From contig CM026426.1 in the NCBI GenBank assembly GCA_014871385.1, positions 34,005,020 to 34,069,019 on the forward strand: a DNA stretch of 64,000 nucleotides. The letters run 5' to 3'. The notes beneath the pieces were generated by a model. The model saw only the letters and a list, made by a program, of their open reading frames with translations, was not told where the DNA came from and ran no database searches. Shown in pieces: positions 24,566 through 35,594 of this stretch. The first letter of the stretch is position 1. Every line of letters begins with the position of its first letter. A program made the position numbers and the translations under genes. The stretch comes from Ceratodon purpureus. Lineage: Eukaryota; Streptophyta; Bryopsida; Pseudoditrichales; Ditrichaceae.

Positions 24566-24962
24566 ATTCTTGTTTTTTTTCCTTTTGTTGGAATTCTCTT
24601 GTTGGTTGCTGATGGGTAGGACTTCAGTCGTATTAACAGCACTATGTGTTGTGCTCTAGATGTGTAAGTGATAGACTGAGTCCAATATATACCTCAAACT
24701 TATTTTAGGTGGGCTGCAGATTTTGATCAGCCGGAACTTTAGGGCTTCAATACATTTGTTAACTTCTAAAGTTGCGGAAGGGGAGTGCAGATAGTAGTAC
24801 GCAACAGAAGGTAATTCTATTTAGTATAGTATTTTAGAACCATTCAGCTTGTTGTAGATGTTGTGTTGTTGTCATCGTGTATGGCCTTTGAATTAGATGT
24901 TGTATTCAGTCGTGGCTTCTAGTTTTAATAGAAGTTGCGGTCGCTTGAATCTGGTTGCAGAT

Positions 24963-26763
24963 ATGAGGAGACCCACTCGCAAGTGTAGAGGGAATTCCAT
25001 GCAGCCTCACGATGGAGCAGATGCAGTGGACCCAGAGATGTTGGAAACAGGCCCCAGCGATGTTGGAGACGGCACTGTTTCTATTGGCAGGGGAGACATT
25101 GGCAGCGATGAATTCCAAGAGCCCATTATGTTGGATGGAATTCCGGAAGATCTTCAACAACGAATGTATGCTGTGGCGCCCATGCTTAAAGGCCGTGAGG
25201 GTGTCTATGACGAGCGATTCTTCACCCTTGTTTGTGGACTTTATAACCATGGTGTTGAGGTAGACCAAGTCCAGACGGTGGCAGCTGTTTCTGACGCCGA
25301 AATTCTCACAAAGTGGTCGCCTTCATCAGACAAGTACAGGTTTGCAATCGACAACTGTGTTGACCAGGACCAAGCCGCACAGTTCTGTGAGCACTACAGG
25401 CTTGTCTATGGAGGCCACCCGACCAACAGTTCCTTTTCTATGAGGTTTTTACGGGCTTGCTATGCGATATTTGTGCACAATGTCAAGGTTGATTGGGTGG
25501 CAGAGGCTGTGAAGAGGCACAAGATTCGAATGTCCACTAAGTCCCTAAACCGCCACAAATTGGGCCCTGTGGCGATGCGGGAGCAACTGGCCTCCTTGTG
25601 CGCCGTCGTTGCTGCCAACAAAGCGGCAACTTTGGAGTTCAGGAGGAGCTCCTCTAAACGACCTAAATTTCCTAAGTTGCAGAGAGATCAGGCTATACGC
25701 GAGGTAGAGACAACCTTGAGAGATAGTTACAAGCTTCAGGAAGAAGCAATGGCTATCCAAGACGATCTACTGCAGACTGTGATTAAGTTGAAACAAGGAC
25801 TTTTCTCCAATGGCGAACATATGAGTGCGATTCAAGAGGAGTATAATGAAGCTTATGCAGTGGCAAATGAGCTGAAACTAAGAGGTACCAACCAGCTGTC
25901 CGCTCAGAAGTGGCGTGAGGGAAAGGATTTATTGGAGAGGCTCATTGAAATGTCAGATTCGCAACAGAAGACGGAGGAATCCATACTAGTCATTGAGACT
26001 AGCAAGTTGCCAGAGGCTGCCAATGCAGTTGAGCAAGCAGCTCGTGCCATTGCTGCCAACAAGGAGAAGTTGCTGAGCCTTCTGAATTTCACCTTGATGC
26101 TGCAAACAAGAGCTCCATTTCTGTATCCAACAGGGACGTCATTGCCTGAGTTGCCAACAGAGTCAAAGTTGAGACTGTGCGCAGGATGTGGGCAACATGG
26201 ATTTGTAGCGTGTGCTATTGTTGTCGGTTCTTGTGGGTGTGGATTTCATCCAACGTGCATTGCAGTGTTGCTACAGTTCAAGCGACCCACTTGTCCACGC
26301 TGTTGTACGTCCTTCACTGGGGCTTGGATGGCTCAGTTTGGGCTCCCTCTTACACCAGAGATGGAGGAGGATGTCTCCACCGTGAAGAAGAGTTTGGAGG
26401 CAACAGCTGGTGGAAGTTCAAGTTCGTGTAAGTCACACTTACTACTCCTTGGTATGCCATGTAGAGTATTTGCATTCTTTGTAGAAATGGCGGCTTCTTG
26501 CAATTATTGGCTAACAGTTTTGTTTTCTCACTGGTACAAGGAAAGTGGACGCATTTCAAAAGGAGTTGGATCTGAAGACTTCAGAACTTCAACGGTTTGC
26601 ATCTGCACTAGAGGAGAAGAAGGTAGCTCACACTCGTTTGCAAGCTCAGATTTTGGCGTTGGAAACAGAGGATGAGCGGCTGAATTCCATGAAGGATGAT
26701 ATGCGGAAAAGGAGCAGATTGTTCGCTACAGCCGGAGAGCTTAAAGAGAAGGCGGGTGTAGAC
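24963..26763 (+). pseudogene. RING-like gene copy 2, chimeric 3' half
   Basis: I chose the ATG at 24963 (MRRPTRKCRGNS), since it follows a GGTTGCAG acceptor and aligns with the basic N-terminus of copy 3; an upstream ATG at 24897 is also open. The helical domain runs from GIPEDLQQRMYAVAP to VDWVAEAVKRH; it is followed by a coiled coil and a finger (CAGC...CGCGFHPTC...CPRC) ending near 26330. A GTAAGT donor at 26428 and an acceptor before 26546 would add a second coiled coil (VDAFQKELDLKTSEL) that is homologous to the coil of copy 3, not to copy 2, and meets a stop at 26761. Copy 2 therefore appears to have acquired part of a copy-3-type gene. The protein is the most diverged of the three. Confidence 0.55.
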
Positions 26764-26923
26764 TAGGAGCAACGGGAGATCAGCAAAGCGATTGCTGCAA
26801 ACATCGCCACGTTGGAAGCAGCCCAAGAGGAAGCAGTGAAGCTGGCATCAATCATAGAGCACGACAGTTCAGCCATCCTATGTTCCCAAGAGCAACTTCG
26901 CCAATTTGAATCGAAACGTGGAC

Positions 26924-27548
26924 AGTAGAATGAAGCCAGGGACTCTAGAAATGAAGCACCAAACAATCATTTTTCTTTATGTAACTGTCTACACCTATTG
27001 TATGCTAGGACAGTCTACCAGTGTTTCAGTAGTTTTGTGTTTGGTACACTTGCTATGATCTTGGCCCTTGGGTGTTTCTTTACCTCTGACTGGTGTAGGG
27101 TTTTCAGAGACTCTTCAGTATTTTAGCACCATTCTCGGATTTGGTACATATCATGGTCACATTTTACTTTGAACGTAGATGTCTTGCTTGAACTTCATGC
27201 TGGTTTCTGAAGCAATCTTGCAATTGAAAAAGCAAGCACGGTTTGAATTCACCTCCTGATCATTCTTTTCAATCATCGGCTTTATCACCTAGTTGTCATT
27301 TTTGTTTCGAAGTGCTCATACTGTTGAGAATTCAATAGTTCTTCATGTTATCTTGAATTTGAAATTACTATGTGTAGAATTTTGGAGGTTTAATCTAAAC
27401 GTGGATGAATTGTAGTAATGGACTCATGAGAAAGTATATATTGAATACAGTTCTGATAAATCGTAGAGGATGTTGATGCAGAATTTATGTACATTAGCAT
27501 GCTAAGGCACAAAATAAATGTTTGAAACTATTCGAAGAAAATTAGAAA
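26924..27548. repeat. Inverted copy of 15265-15897
   Basis: Begins inside coding-like sequence at CGTGGACAGTAGAATGAAG and ends near GAAACTATTCGAAGAAAATT. It places the 3' end of copy 1 behind the coiled-coil fragment of copy 2. Confidence 0.75.
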
Positions 27549-27599
27549 ATTTTGAAGTCAGACGAGTCAGTAAAAATACAGAATCAGTTTTTACGATAC

Positions 27600-27722
27600 T
27601 CATCACTTTAAATTTCAAGTCAAACATGAATTTCACAACAACCTCCTACGCAGTAATTAATCTAAATAAATTGTTTTGCCCCTTAGAGATGTCACTAAAT
27701 CCAAGAGTCCCTCGACAGTTGG
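27600..27722. repeat. ~120-bp direct repeat (partner 28790-28912)
   Basis: ATCACTTTAAATTTCAAGTC to CCAAGAGTCCCTCGACA is present at both places with almost no differences. The left copy then runs into the GGAAACAAAGGCAGACT array. The right copy continues into the GAGTTCCCAACAGTACTAAT terminal block to about 28985. The pair brackets about 1.07 kb of different, AT-rich sequence. Confidence 0.75.
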
Positions 27723-27744
27723 AAAGAAAGGCAGACTGTCATCG

Positions 27745-27815
27745 TTGGAAACAAAGGCAGACTAATTCAAGGCGCTGGAAACAAAGGCAGACTGATTTAA
27801 AGGCGGTGGAAACAA
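27745..27815. repeat. GGCGGTGGAAACAAAGGC array
   Basis: Three units in the orientation opposite to the array at 14175. Similar short arrays are at 29085-29165 and 32255-32300. Confidence 0.65.
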
Positions 27816-28222
27816 GAACGGTGGAACCGTGAGGCTCTGTCCCCAATAATGATAGTTTATATATATATTTTTTAAATGAAATTAAATTCAACTTAAAAAT
27901 AATACAATATTTTATTGAAATGATTTTATCAAATGATAACTAAGTCATTTCAATCAATGTTTAAAATTTGGTTTTTCAAATTCTCTATTTTTTCTACAGA
28001 GGGATCTAACACGTAAATTTTAGTTCCTACAAAAAGAGGGGATTTTATTAAACCTTCTACATTAAAAGTATTTCCAATCAAGATTAAATTTCAATCTTGT
28101 GGTAAATAACACTCTATTAAGTAATTAAAATTTAATATTCTTCTCTCACTAGAAACGCATTGAACTTCATCTTTAGTAAATATGAGTGGCAACGGTTCAC
28201 TTAAAAACTTTAATGGAAAATT

Positions 28223-28690
28223 TTAAGATGGAGCACTTTGACTTTGGTAAGAAAAAATAAAAATAATTTCGGATTTTTGTTGAAAACATATTGAGTTTTG
28301 TTGATTATTATCTTGTAAAATTTCGCCTTCATGTTGTTTAGGATACCCCCAATTGCCTTGCATTATAATATGTTCATCATTTATTTCAAGATAAGAAAGT
28401 ATCTCATGTGCAGAGGTGTCTATTGGCAATAAGAGAATTACATTCCAACGTGAAATTGAAGAAGTCCATCTTTTGAAATTTGTTCCAAATAAAGTATAAT
28501 CATTCTTGGACCAATGCCCTCCATTAACTCCTTGGCGTGGTGTATCAAAAACAAATAAAGAATCATTTGAAAGAGCATAGGAAGTTATATTAAAGTTTCC
28601 AATTTTTGCAAAAATTTCAATGGACTTATTTAAAATAGGACTTTGAATTTTCTCATTCCATGTCCAGAAATTAGAAGAACTTGGAACCAT
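28223..28690 (-). other. AT-rich reading frame of unknown origin
   Basis: A 155-residue open frame (MVPSSSNFWTWNEKI...) whose sense continues to the repeat junction near 28790. It is rich in N, I, S and F and unlike the neighbouring genes in base composition. The segment 27830-28790 sits between the two copies of a 120-bp direct repeat, so it looks like an insertion or a rearranged piece. I do not recognise the family. An old virus-derived fragment is one possibility, an A/T-rich transposon gene another. It is incomplete. Confidence 0.3.
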
Positions 28691-29568
28691 TGATTGGTTG
28701 AATAAAAATTTATTTGATTTGTAATGATCAGATATGAGTGGAGGAATGTATCTTTCATGATTAGGTAATTCTTTAATTTGTTTAGGTAATCACTTTAAAT
28801 TTCAAGTCAAACATGAATTTCACAACAACCTCCTACGCAGTAATTAATCTAAATAAATTGTTTTGCCCCTTAGAGATGTCACTAAATCCAAGAGTCCCTC
28901 GACAATTCAACTTACCGGAGTTCCCAACAGTACTAATTCTAAAATATCTCTCTAAAAAATCTCAATGCCAAAATACTTTATGCTTCATCAGAATACTTGG
29001 GTAATCATTGTTGATGATATATTGGATCAAGGGGGTGGATCAATGACCAGAAAAAACATAATAGACTGATTCAAGACTGATTAAGGTCGATGGAAACAAA
29101 GGCAGACTAATTCAAGGCGCTGGAAATAAAGGCAGACTGATTTAAAGGCGGTGGAAACAAAGGCTTACACCAAAGTATAATACTGTTCTATACAAGCCGT
29201 AAGAAAGGGGATGAAAGTCAACAGGCTACTCCCAGTACTATTCACCTAATTGACAACGACTGCCCCACTAAGTCTACGGGGGTCATAGGACTGTCCCAAG
29301 CCGAGTCCATCTCGTTGGCGGCTGCGTTGTGCGCTTCCATCATCTAAATGTACCAACCCCAATTTTTTAAGGTTCAAAACATGGCCTCTTTGTGGTACAT
29401 CAACCATTCCCGCCAGATTTAGTGTTGCTTTGCTCTGAACTGTGTCCACCATTGTTTCCACAGTTGTTTCAATCACCTGCTCTGCTTTAGACTTCTAGCT
29501 TGCTGCCGCTCCTTGTTGTCGATCTGGTTGCTGTAGCTTTGTTGTAATCGAGGTAAATAGTTTCCACC

Positions 29569-31618
29569 ATGCCTCCCTTGGGCAAGAGAACCCAACGTCC
29601 CAACAGAGGAAAAGCGGTTTTGCGAATTGAAGCAACTGATCGTGAGGCAATAGTTGTCAAGTCCGAGGTGCCATCACAGTGTCATACAGAGTCTACCTAG
29701 GAAGCGCCATTTGACTTAGAGGGGATTCCAACAGAGTTGAGAGAGAAGCTTGTCCTGGCTGCACCATGCTTGCTGGGTCGATCAGCTGCTGTCCACGACC
29801 AAGATTTCTTCCATAGAGTGGTAGGACTTTGCAAGGAAGGTTGTACGCCCAAAGAAGTCACGGAGAAGATGGTTCCAGCAAACACATATGAGGAGACTTG
29901 GCCGCCTGGGGAGGGTGCAAACAAGACGCGCTACTTGCTGGACCGGTGTAAAGACTCCAAAGCAAGGGACTTGTATCTGAGGATGTACCAACGAGTATAT
30001 GGCGATGCTCCCGACAACAAAGCATTCAGCCAAACTTTTCTACGCGCATGTGTGTATTACTACAGTGGTGGGCGAGACAGCAACGTCAACTGGGCTGCTG
30101 CAGCTGCAAAGGTGAATCAAGAACGCCGAGCCCATGCTGCCAACAACCCACAGAAGCTGAGTCCTCCGGCGTTGAAGCAACAGATGGCGGGCATCATCTC
30201 GGCGGTGGCAACGTATTATCATCACAATGGTGTTGGCACCGGTGCTAGGAAAGTGGATGCATTGCTTAAGGAGTTGCAGTTGCAGACTTCAAAACTCCAG
30301 CAGTCTGCATCTGCGCTAGACAAGAATAAGTTAGCTCACCTCGGTTTGCATGCCCAGATATTGGCGTTGGAAACCGAGGATGAGCGGTTGAACTCTAAGA
30401 AGGAAGATCTGCGGAGAAGAAGCAAGAAGCATGCTACAGCCAGAGAGCTCCAAGAGAAGGCGGATGTAGACAAGGAGCAACGGGAGATCAGCAAAGCAAT
30501 TGCTGCAAACAACAATGCATTGGAGGCCGCCCAAGAGGAAGCAGCAACGCTAGCATCAACCTTAGAGCGCGACAGTTCAGCTTACCGGAGTTCCCAAGAG
30601 CAGCTGCGCCAACTCGAGAAGAATTGTGCATCTGAGAGAATTGCGCAGCATTCTATCAAGCCGAAACGCCCTGTTGGGAAGAATATGTCTGAAGCAGGCG
30701 TCCCTCTAAAAATTAATCTTGACTCAGCGTGTAGATGCTGCAACTACCTCTTTGTTTCAAACTGTGCAGTGCCATATTCATGTGGTTGTTTGTTTCACCC
30801 TTGGTGCTTGTTTCCAGCGCTGATTTCGGGACGTGGCAATTGCCCTCTCTGCAGCAAACTCGGTGATGCAAGTTGGTTGGAATCATGGGGGTTTGATGGG
30901 CTGGAGCGCTCTGGTCCAGTCTCTCGTGACAGCAAAGGCAAATGTCTATCGAGTCCACCAGACTCTGGCTTTGTGAAGCGAATGAGAGAAGGTGCTGGCG
31001 ATGCTCAAGGTCGACCAGCTCCAAAGGTGGCCAAAACGAAGGTCAAGGTAAAGGGTCCATCGCCTCAACCACCAATTTCTCCATTTATTCCAGCGTTCCC
31101 ACGTCCCAAACCACTTGCTAGCTGACCCGCTGGCAGCATACAGAGTGCAGTTGTCAATGTGGCCGTTGCAACCTTGGCGCATCACAGTAAGTTTTAGTGT
31201 TTTTTTGCTCCCTGCATTTTTCAGAATTTTAGCCAAGGTTCTTTTTAGTTTAGTATCATGCTTACAATTTCAGTTATGATTTAATGTGCCGGAATTGTCC
31301 ATGTGCTCGTTTGGAACAGCGTTGTCTCTCTAAAGAAATAAGTACTAATGCTAGATGTGTTGCCCTCTAAACAGCAAAACAAAAGCTAGAAGAGTTCAAG
31401 AGGGGGCTCTAGGAAGGTACAAGCCTTGTTCGGGACGTTGAACCATGCCCAACAGCTGCAGAGGACGTGCCAAGCCGTTCTTCCAACAAGCCAAGTACTG
31501 GCAAGTTGCCACCAGCGCCACATTCCTCCCCAGTGTCACTGGATTTGTTGGTTGAGAAGAGCATATCGACCGTTGAGCAGAGCATATCGACCGTTGAGCA
31601 GAGCATATCGACCTAGTG
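29569..31618 (+). pseudogene. RING-like/coiled-coil gene, copy 3
   Basis: ATG at 29569 (MPPLGKRTQRPNRGK). One in-frame TAG lies 43 codons in, where copy 1 has Trp in the same context (..EAPFDLEGIP versus ..ETPFNLDGIP), so it is probably a Trp-to-stop change. The rest is open to 31125. Helical domain: GIPTELREKLVLAAP to NVNWAAAAAK, with DAPDNKAFSQTFLRAC shared almost exactly with copy 1 (EAPDNKAFSQSFLRAC). Coiled coil follows, then the finger CRCC...CGCLFHPWC...CPLC. A probable last exon about 31390-31618 is open and ends in three tandem SISTVEQ units encoded by a 21-bp repeat. Closest to copy 1. Terminal repeats and a 31-bp array flank it on the left. Confidence 0.6.
31555..31615 (+). repeat. 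Three 21-bp in-frame repeats
   Basis: GTTGAGCAGAGCATATCGAC occurs three times back to back just before TAG, adding SISTVEQ units to the predicted tail of RING copy 3. 31780-31890 holds loose TGTTTCCACTTC repeats. Confidence 0.6.
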
Positions 31619-32221
31619 TTTAGTTCAAAGATGTTAGCGGCCGAGTTTTATTATCATGGCGTTAGTACCAAAGTGGTTGTAGTGTTTATAATAGCTAAGC
31701 ATGTACTCCATTCACTTCCTGGCCTTGTGCTGAACATTTTGATGAAAAAAAAGTTGGCATTTTTTCACAACTTCATGACTTCATGGACGTTTCCACTTCC
31801 CCTTTGTTTCCACTCCATGGTCTTTCCACTTCACTCTGTTTCCACTTCGCTTGTTTCCACTTCACGCGTTACAATTCTACACTCTGTTTCCTCTTCCCGA
31901 GCTTACTGACGAATTCATTTAGTTCAGTCTCGATACTATGCATTGGAGAATCTTTCAATGAGGGATTTGCGGTGTTCATATGTGCCTGGCTTGTATGATT
32001 GTGTTCTTTTATGTTACCCAATGAGGCACAACCTAGTTTCTGTTGAATGAGTTTGCAGCTCAAGAATGATACTTTGGAGTTGTTGCTTCACTGCTTTAAT
32101 CAGCCTTTTTTCCGAGGATAGGTGAACTCTAATTGGACAAGATAAGCGACCAAAGGACCGATTCTAATCACCGTTGACATGCATGCAACTCGCATTGACG
32201 TCGTCTAGATGTTGCTAGTAG

Positions 32222-32328
32222 TTTATATTCTTTGTGTTGTATTTGCAGGTGGCGGCAACAAAGGCAGATTATTTTAAAGGCGGTGGCAACAAAGGCAGAC
32301 TGAATTATATTCTCTGTGTTGTATTTGC
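32222..32328. repeat. Array unit bracketed by a ~25-bp direct repeat
   Basis: TATATTCTTTGTGTTGTATT...GCAG at about 32225 and TATATTCTCTGTGTTGTATT...GCAG at about 32306 bracket two GGCGGTGGCAACAAAGGC units. Either a local tandem duplication or a flank duplication made when the array arrived. Confidence 0.5.
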
Positions 32329-32739
32329 AGTTTGTTCTGATTTCTTGAACACCTGATTCAAAGCGAGGCACATTACATCGTAATTTATGCCACCAATGAA
32401 GAAAATATTGAGGTTTGGTTAACTGTGTTGGGGTGATCTGGTTTTTCTGAATTCGTGTGAACACTGATCGCACATTTTCGTGAACACTGAGAATGGTACA
32501 AATAAGCTAATAAAGAATATACAAATTGAAACATGGATAATTGGGTAGAAAACAAACGTGTATTTATGAAACCTCCACCATTTAGCTAGAATTCAACCAT
32601 GGCTGAGCCATAGTTCCTATTCAGCTTGAGATGTATACAAAACTACCTTTCCAGGTCTACATCCGTTTAACTGCCTCGCGTGTTTACAACGTGTCTACTT
32701 AAAAATACACCTGCGACACTAGCCACTCTAAGCTCAAAA

Positions 32740-34210
32740 CTAGCTGGTAAGTGCTACTATCTCAAAAGTCCACGGTGGTAGAACTTGTGATACAGTGTTG
32801 GAACCTTCGTGTCTGCGGTTCACCTTGACGTCTGGATACCCAACTCGCTTGAGCACAAAGCGGAATTCCTCCGGAGCCACGTCGCCTAAGGTGATAGCAA
32901 CCTCTCGACGAATATGTGACAACGGCCACCCTCGACCAACTTCAAACCGTGCCACTGGCAGTCCTTGAAAAAAACATGGAAGCACCACCATGTCTTCTTC
33001 CCGCACTTGGTCAATTAGTTCCCAAGTTACACCATCTTGCGCCAGACGCTCCCTCCCGTATTTAAAGTTCGAGTACAACAGTGATCTTCCAACGTGGTAC
33101 CTGTGCAATAAACACATACGAGAGCTTCACACAAGAGAGCTTCGGTCATAGCATGCAGAAATGGCATTACAATGGCAACAGCGGCAACAACGGCAACAAG
33201 CATCAAACGATGACAACAGTGGCAACACACCTGAAAGTTACAGAAGGTAAGGATATTGTGCACCGCACAATATCCTTACCAAACACCACTTTGGTTTGCC
33301 AACCTGGATCCATCAGAGATGTGAACACTTCTTCCGAGGGATTCTCCACGATATACAACGTGGATGTTCGTCTCATAGTGTCTTCAGCTGCAGCAAAAAG
33401 GTCTACGAAGACATGTAGAGGAAGAAACCACTGGAGGTGGCCCATACGGCTCCCAGTGGTGGACTTTGTTACAGACTGAAAGTCTGCATACAGTTTAGCT
33501 CTAAATGCCTCACTAGTATGCATATCTGGGAGAGGCCACTCCGGATCACTGAATGGTGGCAATAGCAATGGCTCGACTGATCCATACAAAAGCCCTGGCG
33601 TAGGTGGAACATAGACAAGATTAGAAAAAAAGATGCCAACATCAAGCAGCTCCTTATACGACCGCCCATTGCGAGTTGCTTCACCAACATCGCTGTGCAC
33701 AACCATGATCACTCCCAGTATGGAATCAGGGTCGACCCAATCTTCAAAATACGACTGGTATAAAACTGTTCCCAACACCCAAAGCAAACCACAAAATTAA
33801 CGACTCCTCGTCATAAAGGGATGGCCACATGAGAAAATTGATGGTTAGCTCAGAGTTAGTCGTGACTCACAATTGCATGGAACCCGATCCCGAGTAATCT
33901 GTGGATCCAGTAGCACCTGATGCCTGTGGTAGGCATGCCTCACCAACACGGACTGCACTTCCGGCTTGTTGGTGACAACCTTGCGATGATCTACCTTGAA
34001 TTTAAAATCCCTTATCTGAGCCTTGTAGGTTCCCCTCATGTCATCGCCGCCATGGCGTCGCGCATCTCTAGCCCAAGCCCCAATACTCCCAGGATTCAGC
34101 CTCACCCATGACATCCGCTCATACCTCGTTGGAATCCATTCCCCATCGGCGTTGTGAGTGCTGTGAAGAACAACTGCAGCAACCTGCGAAGTTGGTCGGC
34201 GGTTCTCCAT
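32740..34210 (-). CDS. Unrecognised three-exon gene
   Basis: ATG at 34210 (MENRRPTSQVAAVVLHSTH). Exon 1 ends at a GTGAGT donor (33871). Exon 2 is 33765-33280 (FLYQSYFEDWVDPDS...; in phase with exon 1). Exon 3, about 33102-32740, ends VLPPWTFEIVALTS. The join of exons 2 and 3 is out of phase with the obvious sites, and the exon 2 donor lies in a 35-bp palindrome, so this boundary is unresolved or damaged. Exon 3 (FEVGRGWPLSHIRREVAITL) looks like a small beta-grasp-like module, an impression only. It is compact, moderately GC-rich and free of transposase motifs; it could be a passenger of the repeat mosaic. Function unknown. Confidence 0.45.
33246..33280. repeat. 35-bp near-perfect palindrome at a splice donor
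   Basis: Arms GGTAAGGATATTGTGC and GCACAATATCCTTACC (16 bp, perfect) around ACC. On the minus strand the arm supplies GTAAGG, a strong 5' splice site, immediately after the exon 2 coding sequence of the unrecognised gene. Confidence 0.85.
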
Positions 34211-34698
34211 ACTTCCAACTACCTCAAGAACTTTCGATTCAAAGAATTTCGACACTGTTCCTCACTAGCAACAACATCAGAGCAACAGTTGCAAGCTGAT
34301 TCTTCCTAAACTCAAACAACCAATCATCCCACATTTCCCACCCAAAATCACCGTTGACCATCTATGGTCACATCAAGGTTCATCGAATTCCGGCGCCACT
34401 ACCTGTCCCGACTCTCCAGCACGTGTGATGGTGTTGCCAACAAGGACATCCACTACGCGGCCCCAACACGTGTGTGGGTGTTGCCACCAAGGACAGCCAA
34501 GGCCCCAAAACCGAGGTACACCCCACTCCCAACAAGGTTACTCGATTATCTTTTTACTATCCAGCATTATCCAGGACCACCATCCGCGATTGGCTCCCAC
34601 CCATTCAAAATCTGATGTCACCGCCTTATACTCCACCATGGCAATCTGCATGTGGAATTTCTTGGCAATTTTTATTTTGACAAAATCCGGATATTCCA

Positions 34699-35429
34699 AT
34701 TTCGGATTTGGGCATCCCAGGACCTCAAATTTTCTCTAATGCTCTGGCGACGCTCTTCGTCAACCGAGCTGCTGCAACACAGGTAAGATCGATTATTCGA
34801 TACGCTGAGTGATCAAATTGTTTCGTTTCATTCTCCTATGTTTGATTTCTGGTCAATGTGGAAATAGGCTTTGGGGCACCTGATGGCAGTAACGAGAGAT
34901 TGCACCCGCGCGATCGGACTCCAGGCAGAGTACTCAAAGGTAAATGTCTACTCTATTACTAAGATTTCTTGCACTTTTCTGGACAAGTGGGAGGTTTTGG
35001 ATCACTTATGGGTCCAACTTGCTCAGTAATTTTATGTTTTTTCATCTGATGCATCATGCTCATATTGTAGATATTGGTATTTCTTGCTCTTCCTTACAGG
35101 CATGGTACAGGCGAGGCCGAGCATGGGCTGGTATGCAATGGTACGACACAGCTATTGATGACTTGGGCAAGGCTCTCAATTTCGAAGCCTCAGTCAATGA
35201 GAAAAACGACATTTCTCGTGAACTAGATAGAGTGAAGAAGCTGATGGCCACTGGGGCAGAGCGCCTTGATGTGAACTGTGGAGCAGGTATGCCGTGTTGC
35301 CATTTCTTATACTAGTGTTGTGGAATATCAGGCATCACCCTGATTGCTATTTGAATACAGATAGCAATGCTGCAGCACTGGCGTCGGATGTGGATGTTAA
35401 TAAGTTAGTAGGGTTTCAGGCTCTGAAGG
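34699..35429 (+). pseudogene. TPR-protein exons (second and third TPR repeats)
   Basis: Exons about 34699-34782 (NALATLFVNRAAATQ, ending at a GTAAGA donor), 34869-34939 (ALGHLMAVTRDCTRAIGLQA), 35100-35287 (AWYRRGRAWAGMQWYDTAID, then DLGKALNFE) and about 35361-35429 (VDVNKLVGFQALK). Together they give TPR2 and TPR3 with the hallmark W/Y/G/A/P-type positions. They follow logically after the TPR1 exons at 8.6-8.9 kb. TPR3's YSKAWYRRG is the motif common to Hsp90-binding and SET-TPR plant proteins; the exact parent is not named. Confidence 0.6.
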
Positions 35430-35594
35430 TGAGTGATGGTTTCTAGCTTTACTTGCGAATGAGGGGCAATGGGTATGTGCTTGTGGATGTGGGCTTGTTG
35501 TTAAGAGTATGTCATTGTTGGTTATTTCTGCATGTAAGGCTGAACATCGTCAACATGGTGTTAAAACTGTCCCAGTATCAATTGTGGGATGGTA

